A stretch of 8,721 bases of DNA. Origin: JAVZIQ01 sp037440545. GTDB lineage: Archaea > Thermoproteota > Bathyarchaeia > Bathyarchaeales > Bathycorpusculaceae. A program made the translations under genes and the position numbers. Positions 5,472 through 8,721 of the stretch are shown here, piece after piece; the first letter of the stretch is position 1; each line of letters opens with the position of its first letter. The notes under the pieces are model-generated. The model had not been told where the DNA came from. It did not search any database and saw only the letters and a program-made list of their open reading frames with translations. Where the stretch lies: positions 1 through 8,721 of the forward strand of contig JBBITX010000050.1 of the NCBI GenBank assembly GCA_037440545.1. The letters are read 5' to 3'.

Positions 5472-6425
5472 TCAGCGAAGTTTAAAAAGGTTTGAAGCCA
5501 ACAATGCCAAACCTTCCTTCACGCCTATTTTTGGTTTAAACCCTAAAACCGCCATTGCCCGGCTGATATCTGCATAACTGTGCCTTACATCGCCAGCCCT
5601 AGCCCTTCTATGAATTGGCTTAACATGGCCCAATTTGAAAATCTCAGTTAAAAGCATTGCCAAATCATTTATCTTTAAAGGTATGCCGCTTCCCACATTG
5701 AATGCTTCGCCATAGGTTTTGCTTTCAACAGCCAAAAGTAAAGCTTGAACAACATCTGAAACGTGGATGAAGTCCCTAGTCTGCTCGCCATCTCCATATA
5801 TTATGGGAGGTTTTCCAGCTTTAAGGCGCATAATAAACCTTGCAACCACCCCGCTGTACTGGTCGTTACGCATTCTAGGGCCATAAACATTGAAAAGTCT
5901 AAGCATAACTGTTTTTAACCCGTACTCTTCACGGTAGGCCATACATAGCCTTTCAGCTTCAACCTTGCTTTCAGCATACGGCGAAATAGGCCTTAAAGGG
6001 TGAAGCTCATCTATTGGCAGATACTCAGGTTCTCCGTAAACGGCGCAGCTGGAAACATAAACAAACCTTTCCACGTCAGCCTTCAAGCATGCCTCCAGAA
6101 GGCGTCTTGTACCTTCAACGTTCACGGAGAAGGTAACCTCGGGATGTCTAAAAGAGTATGGTACGCTTGTTATGGCTGCTAAGTGGAAAAAGGCTTCAAC
6201 TTTTTCGGCAGCCTTCTGCACCACATGCATGTCTTCAACGTTGCCCCTGTAAATTCGAATCTTACCGGTTTCTATGCAGCCTTTAAGGTTTTCCAAACTG
6301 CCCGTGGAAAAATCATCCAAAACATTAACTTCAAAGCCGGCATTAACCAAAGCCTCTACAAGGTGGCTTCCTATAAATCCAGCTCCACCTGTGACAAGAG
6401 CACGATTAAACCCTGAAACAGACAA
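5472..6425 (-). CDS. NAD-dependent sugar-nucleotide epimerase/dehydratase (GalE/WbpP-like extended SDR)
   Basis: This 317-residue extended SDR has TGGAGFIGSH at 12-21, the NAD-ribose acidic pair D37-D38, VSSCAVYGE around 124-132, the catalytic Y150-x-x-x-K154, LFNVYGPRMRNDQYSG at 177-191 and the conserved GDGEQTRDFIHVSD at 211-224. The last two are typical of UDP-hexose and UDP-HexNAc 4-epimerases; the exact substrate cannot be read from sequence. Being first in an operon with WecB suggests a UDP-HexNAc substrate. The start is TTG at 6425, eight bases after AGGAG (6434-6438); no ATG is near. The gene is a paralogue of the 1398-2363 enzyme. The next gene starts ten bases after its stop. An older small ORF remnant overlaps its first 20 bases in another frame. 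Confidence 0.93.
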   Translation of the reverse strand: MSVSGFNRALVTGGAGFIGSHLVEALVNAGFEVNVLDDFSTGSLENLKGCIETGKIRIYRGNVEDMHVVQKAAEKVEAFFHLAAITSVPYSFRHPEVTFSVNVEGTRRLLEACLKADVERFVYVSSCAVYGEPEYLPIDELHPLRPISPYAESKVEAERLCMAYREEYGLKTVMLRLFNVYGPRMRNDQYSGVVARFIMRLKAGKPPIIYGDGEQTRDFIHVSDVVQALLLAVESKTYGEAFNVGSGIPLKINDLAMLLTEIFKLGHVKPIHRRARAGDVRHSYADISRAMAVLGFKPKIGVKEGLALLASNLFKLR

Positions 6426-6433
6426 CTTTGAAA

Positions 6434-6438
6434 CTCCT
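6434..6438 (-). promoter_or_regulatory. SD site supporting the TTG start at 6425
   Basis: The minus strand reads AGGAG, eight bases before TTG 6425. There is no nearby ATG or GTG in frame, so this site decides the start of the operon's first gene. Confidence 0.65.
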
Positions 6439-6445
6439 GTACATT

Positions 6446-6455
6446 AATTTATAAG
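6446..6455 (-). promoter_or_regulatory. TATA-like element at the head of the epimerase-wecB operon
   Basis: The minus strand reads CTTATAAATT, a good TATA element. Its expected transcript start (near 6420-6428) falls on the TTG codon itself, which would leave the SD at 6434-6438 untranscribed. Either transcription starts a little further upstream than usual, or the operon uses another promoter and this match is fortuitous. Confidence 0.35.
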
Positions 6456-6630
6456 CCTTACCATCCGCCAAAAACTGAACGAAAGCTGAAGATGGAATCC
6501 CTAACATTTCAGCCATCTTTCCAGCTGATATCTCTTATCAGAATACATCCAGGAATCTTATTTAGAAACTTTTCTCTCATTCGCTATTCTCCTAGAGTTT
6601 AACTCCCATGCCTAAAGCCCGTTTCAGAGT

Positions 6631-7164
6631 TTAAGGCCTTCTTTCAATTCTACTTATGAAAAATGTCAACGCCTTAATGATGAGGGGTGAGAGCAGAGCT
6701 AGAGAGAGAATTATCCCTTCACTTGTGCAAATGGGGGCGTCAAAGCTTTCAAAGGCCTCAAAGGTTACAGGTGTCTTCAACAAGTTGACGTGGGCGCTTA
6801 ACCCTACGGAGCCTCCAACATGAACAGCCAGCCCAGTTTCCACCCATAAGGCTTTACTGTAAAAAGGCCAGAAAATAGGCGTATACCCTGAGAAAACATC
6901 TAAAACAACATGGGATAAAACTGATGCTAAACCTAAAAAACAAGTTTTCAAAGCTTCACCCTTAATTTTGTAGGCTGCAGCGAAGAAGGGCAGGGAAGCC
7001 GACGCTAAAATCAGTGCAGAATGGGAAAGGCTCCGGTGAACCATGAAAAAAGCGTCTAAATCTGGAATTAAAGCCAGAAAAGCCAAAGGTAAAGCCTTCC
7101 GTAAATTAACCCCAGCCAGGGTTAAAGCCACAAATGGAACGACAAAGTGTAATAGAGGCTCCAA
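6631..7164 (-). CDS. YdjM-type membrane-bound metal-dependent hydrolase (DUF457 family)
   Basis: This 177-residue integral membrane protein belongs to the YdjM/DUF457 family of putative metal-dependent hydrolases. The metal-site residues are in place: H6 in the first helix, PDLD at 34-37, HRSLSHS at 43-49, and SHVVLDVFSGYTPIFWPF at 84-101 with H85 and D89. About four membrane spans are apparent (roughly 5-20, 25-40, 48-65 and 150-171). The substrate is unknown; phospholipase-like activity has been suggested for relatives but I would not assign it. The start is TTG 7164, just after GAGG. An in-frame TGA lies immediately upstream, and the ATG four bases earlier is out of frame. It follows the CbiM/PDGLE genes after a 189-base spacer, so cotranscription is uncertain. 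Confidence 0.85.
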   Translation of the reverse strand: MEPLLHFVVPFVALTLAGVNLRKALPLAFLALIPDLDAFFMVHRSLSHSALILASASLPFFAAAYKIKGEALKTCFLGLASVLSHVVLDVFSGYTPIFWPFYSKALWVETGLAVHVGGSVGLSAHVNLLKTPVTFEAFESFDAPICTSEGIILSLALLSPLIIKALTFFISRIERRP

Positions 7165-7331
7165 ACATCCTCAACTAACCCTAAAATGAAAGGCTAACTC
7201 CTACTTTAACTTTGCCAAAACGCCTGAAATCCCATTTTAAGCCATACTTTAAAGACTCCATTAGTAACTTTTGAAACTCGTCTTTCCCCTCATTAGAAGG
7301 CGTGTAACCTCACCTTATAGTTAGACGGCTA

Positions 7332-7349
7332 ATCCTCTTAGATGAGGAT
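7332..7349 (-). terminator. small hairpin after the PDGLE gene
   Basis: ATCCTC (7332-7337) and GAGGAT (7344-7349) form a six-base-pair stem with a six-base loop, four bases beyond the PDGLE stop codon. No T-run follows on the minus strand, so it may protect the transcript end or be chance. The rest of 7165-7353 shows no confident gene, only a weak ORF fragment at 7181-7261. Confidence 0.3.
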
Positions 7350-7353
7350 GAAT

Positions 7354-7629
7354 TTAGGTTTTCGGTTTTTCCAAAGTTTTTCCAAGGATGAATGCAGCTG
7401 CCAAAACCATGAAGGCTCCGGTGAAGCCTGCAGCCAAAGTTGAGAAATACGGGTTTTCAAAATTTGGCAGTGTGTAGTCTGGCATTAACCCTTCCCACAT
7501 TGTCTCCGCCTCCTCTATCTTCAGTGTTTCTGCAACTGTTTCCAGCCCGTCTGGATAGGTTGAGGCGAAGGGCGCTAGAACGGCGAAGGCTGCTAAAACC
7601 ATTATTAAAGCCTTAACATAGCCTTTCAA
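7354..7629 (-). CDS. PDGLE domain membrane protein (CbiN/NikN-like component of Co/Ni ECF transporter)
   Basis: This 91-residue protein has one span near residues 5-23, then the hallmark YPDGLE at 25-30 at the start of an outward-facing loop, and a second span near 63-83 with a short positively charged tail. PDGLE proteins partner or fuse with CbiM/NikM and take the place of CbiN in cobalt or nickel uptake. The gene starts with TTG at 7629, and that TTG shares four bases (TTGA) with the CbiM stop. A GGGGAG site just upstream supports this start, so the two are translationally coupled. Its length and topology are normal. No CbiQ or CbiO gene follows. Confidence 0.9.
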   Translation of the reverse strand: MKGYVKALIMVLAAFAVLAPFASTYPDGLETVAETLKIEEAETMWEGLMPDYTLPNFENPYFSTLAAGFTGAFMVLAAAFILGKTLEKPKT

Positions 7630-8288
7630 ATGGCTCCCCTCTTTAGAAAGGCTAAACCGTTCAATATTGAGGGCTGAACTCTGTGAAGCTGAGCTACAAA
7701 AGCTGTGGTAAGCCCTGCTTCACAAAGTCCAATAAGGCTATGCCAGAAAAGCATTGCTGGAACTGTTACAGCTGCCCCTCCAGCCTGTGAGAAAGCAGGG
7801 GAGAAACCAATCTGTAAACCGCATGCCAAAGCTCCGATGAAAACAGAAAGCCATGAAGCTGTAAAAACTCCCATATAGAAACGCTTAGATTTGGCAGAGC
7901 CCCCTGCAATGTACTTAACTATGAAAAAGCTTAATCCTCCGATAACAGCCATGTTGAAAATGTTTGCTCCGAGGGCGAAGAGGCCGCCGTCTGCAAAGAA
8001 TATGGCTTGCATTAAAAGCACAATGGTCATGCTTAAAACAGCCCCATAGGGACCTAAAACAATGGAGAGAAATGTTCCTCCAACCAAATGTCCACTCGTC
8101 CCGTAAAAAATTGGGAAATTCAACATCTGAGCCACAAACACAAAGGCGCTTGATACAGCTAAAACAGGAGCTAAACCTTTTGAGTAAGAGTTTTTAGCCT
8201 TACTCCAACACCAATAGAGGAATAGGGCTGATATGATCCACATGGCAGCGGCAACTTCAAAGCTTAAGTATCCGTCAGGTATATGCAT
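7626..8288 (-). CDS. cbiM: CbiM/NikM: substrate-capture subunit of a cobalt/nickel ECF transporter
   Basis: This 220-residue membrane protein begins MHIPDGYL. In this family the free N-terminus and His2 form the square-planar site that binds Co2+ or Ni2+, so the start at ATG 8288 is fixed by function. GGAGG at 8295-8299, six bases upstream, agrees. Further family signatures are NFPI at 57-60, GTSGHLVGG at 63-71, QAIFFADGG at 94-102 with the following GANIFNM, and the late FWHSLIGLCEA with H183 and E190. About six or seven membrane spans are visible. It works with the PDGLE protein encoded downstream and would need a CbiQ transmembrane protein and a CbiO ATPase. Neither is in the window, so they must lie elsewhere or be shared. 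Cobalt versus nickel cannot be decided from the sequence. Confidence 0.95.
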   Translation of the reverse strand: MHIPDGYLSFEVAAAMWIISALFLYWCWSKAKNSYSKGLAPVLAVSSAFVFVAQMLNFPIFYGTSGHLVGGTFLSIVLGPYGAVLSMTIVLLMQAIFFADGGLFALGANIFNMAVIGGLSFFIVKYIAGGSAKSKRFYMGVFTASWLSVFIGALACGLQIGFSPAFSQAGGAAVTVPAMLFWHSLIGLCEAGLTTAFVAQLHRVQPSILNGLAFLKRGAI

Positions 8289-8301
8289 TTTAAGCCTCCA
8301 A

Positions 8302-8327
8302 TAATACTTTTTTATTAAAAAGTATTA
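8302..8327. promoter_or_regulatory. perfect inverted repeat, candidate operator of cbiM
   Basis: TAATACTTTTT (8302-8312) and AAAAAGTATTA (8317-8327) are perfect reverse complements around a four-base centre. The element sits between the cbiM SD (8295-8299) and a TATA candidate (8329-8336), so it should cover the transcript start. A bound metal-responsive repressor, such as a NikR-type protein, would block transcription there. The identity of the binder is inference. The outer hexamers TAATAC and GTATTA are spaced 14 bases apart. Confidence 0.6.
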
Positions 8328-8328
8328 C

Positions 8329-8336
8329 GTATAAAC
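8329..8336 (-). promoter_or_regulatory. TATA-box candidate of cbiM
   Basis: The minus strand reads GTTTATAC. A start about 26 bases on would fall near 8307, inside the palindrome, leaving a leader of about 20 bases with the GGAGG site. Confidence 0.45.
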
Positions 8337-8424
8337 TTTACTGTTTAACACACACCATACTACCGTAATTAGAATATTGCAGATTTTGAAATAAATCTAA
8401 ACTTTTACATATTACCAGCCATGG

Positions 8425-8432
8425 AATAAATT
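8425..8432 (+). promoter_or_regulatory. possible TATA box of the right-edge gene
   Basis: AATAAATT would place a transcript start near 8455-8460, on or next to the ATG at 8460. That fits a leaderless transcript and the lack of an SD there. The match to consensus is only moderate. Confidence 0.3.
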
Positions 8433-8459
8433 CTATTATTGTTCCCAACTCCTTTTTGA

Positions 8460-8721
8460 ATGAGCCTGCGTGCAAGCATGCCAAGATTTCAAGCTATAAA
8501 GCCTAAAAGAAATAAAAGATTGGTTGCGGAAAATTTTAGTAAGATTAAACTATTAACCCTTCAACTTCTTGCTGCTTTACTTTTAAGCGTCTACATAACC
8601 CCTATATCAGTTAGAACAGAGCCTATTGAAGACTTTAACCAGAATTCAGCCATTATAATAAACTTTGGAGGCAACTTCTCCCTAATGGAAGATGAAAACG
8701 CTAAACTATGGAACCCGCATG
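8460..8721 (+). CDS. membrane-anchored or secreted protein of unknown function (N-terminal part, runs off the window)
   Basis: The frame is open from ATG 8460 to the window end, giving 87 codons plus one base, so the gene is partial. An in-frame TGA lies directly before this ATG. A second ATG at 8478 is the alternative start. Neither has an SD, and a TATA-like element at 8425-8432 suggests a leaderless transcript. The N-terminus is strongly basic (KPKRNKR), followed by a hydrophobic span at about residues 29-46 (IKLLTLQLLAALLLSVYI). This is a signal peptide or membrane anchor that would send the rest outside. The exported portion seen so far (about 35 residues) shows no recognisable domain. 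It is divergent from cbiM across 171 bases. Codon pattern and length make a real gene likely, but I cannot assign a role. Confidence 0.65.
   Translation, partial: MSLRASMPRFQAIKPKRNKRLVAENFSKIKLLTLQLLAALLLSVYITPISVRTEPIEDFNQNSAIIINFGGNFSLMEDENAKLWNPH

Larger units (their letters stand above)
6406..6580 (-). pseudogene. frameshifted remnant of a small helix-turn-helix protein
   Basis: An ATG at 6580 sits eight bases after a good SD (AGGAG, 6589-6593) but meets a stop at 6509 after 23 codons. A second minus-strand frame overlaps it by eight bases, from ATG 6516 to TAA 6406. It encodes MAEMLGIPSSAFVQFLAD, which looks like a helix-turn-helix as in small antitoxins of the UPF0175 type; upstream codons in that frame add EISAGK. 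Joining the frames near the GATATCAGC stretch would give one protein of about 58 residues. It may be a decayed antitoxin-like gene, two overlapping microproteins, or an assembly indel. Its tail runs into the start of the epimerase gene, so it is probably no longer under selection. Confidence 0.35.

Noticed and set aside
6000..6416. Plus-strand ORFs at 6000 and 6183 opposite the second epimerase
   Set aside because: They are shadows of a well-conserved SDR gene.
7181..7261. Minus-strand ORF of 26 codons between the PDGLE and YdjM-type genes, open upstream to about 7300
   Set aside because: The reading looks protein-like (EFQKLLMESLKYG) but the ATG has no SD and there is no family; it may be a remnant, which is not enough to call.
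7964..8197. Plus-strand ORF of 77 codons opposite cbiM
   Set aside because: It is a shadow of cbiM, and its Arg/Gln/Leu-rich composition arises from antisense membrane codons.
8289..8459. Cobalamin riboswitch ahead of cbiM
   Set aside because: The leader is only about 20 bases by the TATA position, and no B12-box-like conserved segment is visible.
1..8721. CRISPR array, insertion sequence or integration site near the tRNA
   Set aside because: There are no regularly spaced repeats and no transposase or integrase, and I saw no second copy of the tRNA 3' end in the window.

Overview
This window looks like part of a draft genome of an uncultured archaeon, most likely a mesophilic or moderately thermophilic TACK-type lineage; the Bathyarchaeia-like impression is a guess. 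The archaeal call rests on TATA-box promoters about 25-30 bases ahead of plausible transcript starts, a tRNA-Ala without a complete encoded CCA, frequent TTG starts behind good Shine-Dalgarno (SD) sites, and archaeal-type families (HEPN/MNT pair, SEC59-type polyprenol kinase, CbiM plus PDGLE protein, TIGR04076-type protein). A run of ten Ns at 3038-3047 shows that this is a scaffold.

Layout. 15-87 is tRNA-Ala(UGC). 88-371 has no confident gene, only weak small ORFs. 372-1302 (minus strand) holds a 59-residue orphan gene with its own promoter, then a HEPN protein and an MNT nucleotidyltransferase that overlap by 11 bases, a toxin/antitoxin-like module. 1398-2363 (minus) is an extended-SDR sugar-nucleotide epimerase whose Rossmann motif can only be reached from a non-standard ACG start. 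Divergent from it, 2615-3977 (plus) is a HAD-phosphatase/SEC59 polyprenol-kinase fusion, interrupted by the N gap.

4080-6425 (minus) is a compact operon: a second epimerase, a TIGR04076-type small protein, and a non-hydrolysing UDP-GlcNAc 2-epimerase (WecB). With the first epimerase and the lipid kinase, this makes a locus that supplies nucleotide sugars and probably the lipid carrier for surface glycans or protein glycosylation. 6406-6580 holds what looks like a frameshifted remnant of a small helix-turn-helix gene.

6631-7164 (minus) is a YdjM-type membrane metal-dependent hydrolase. 7354-8288 (minus) encodes CbiM and a PDGLE protein, the substrate-capture half of a Co/Ni ECF transporter. 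A perfect 11-bp-arm palindrome sits between its TATA box and SD and is a good candidate operator. CbiQ and CbiO are not next to it. At the right edge (8460 onward, plus) a membrane-anchored or secreted protein of unknown function begins and runs out of the window.

The best leads are the HAD-SEC59 fusion, the apparent ACG start, the cbiM palindrome, the uncharacterised gene inside the sugar-nucleotide operon, and a change in strand composition across 1.4-3.4 kb that does not follow gene direction.
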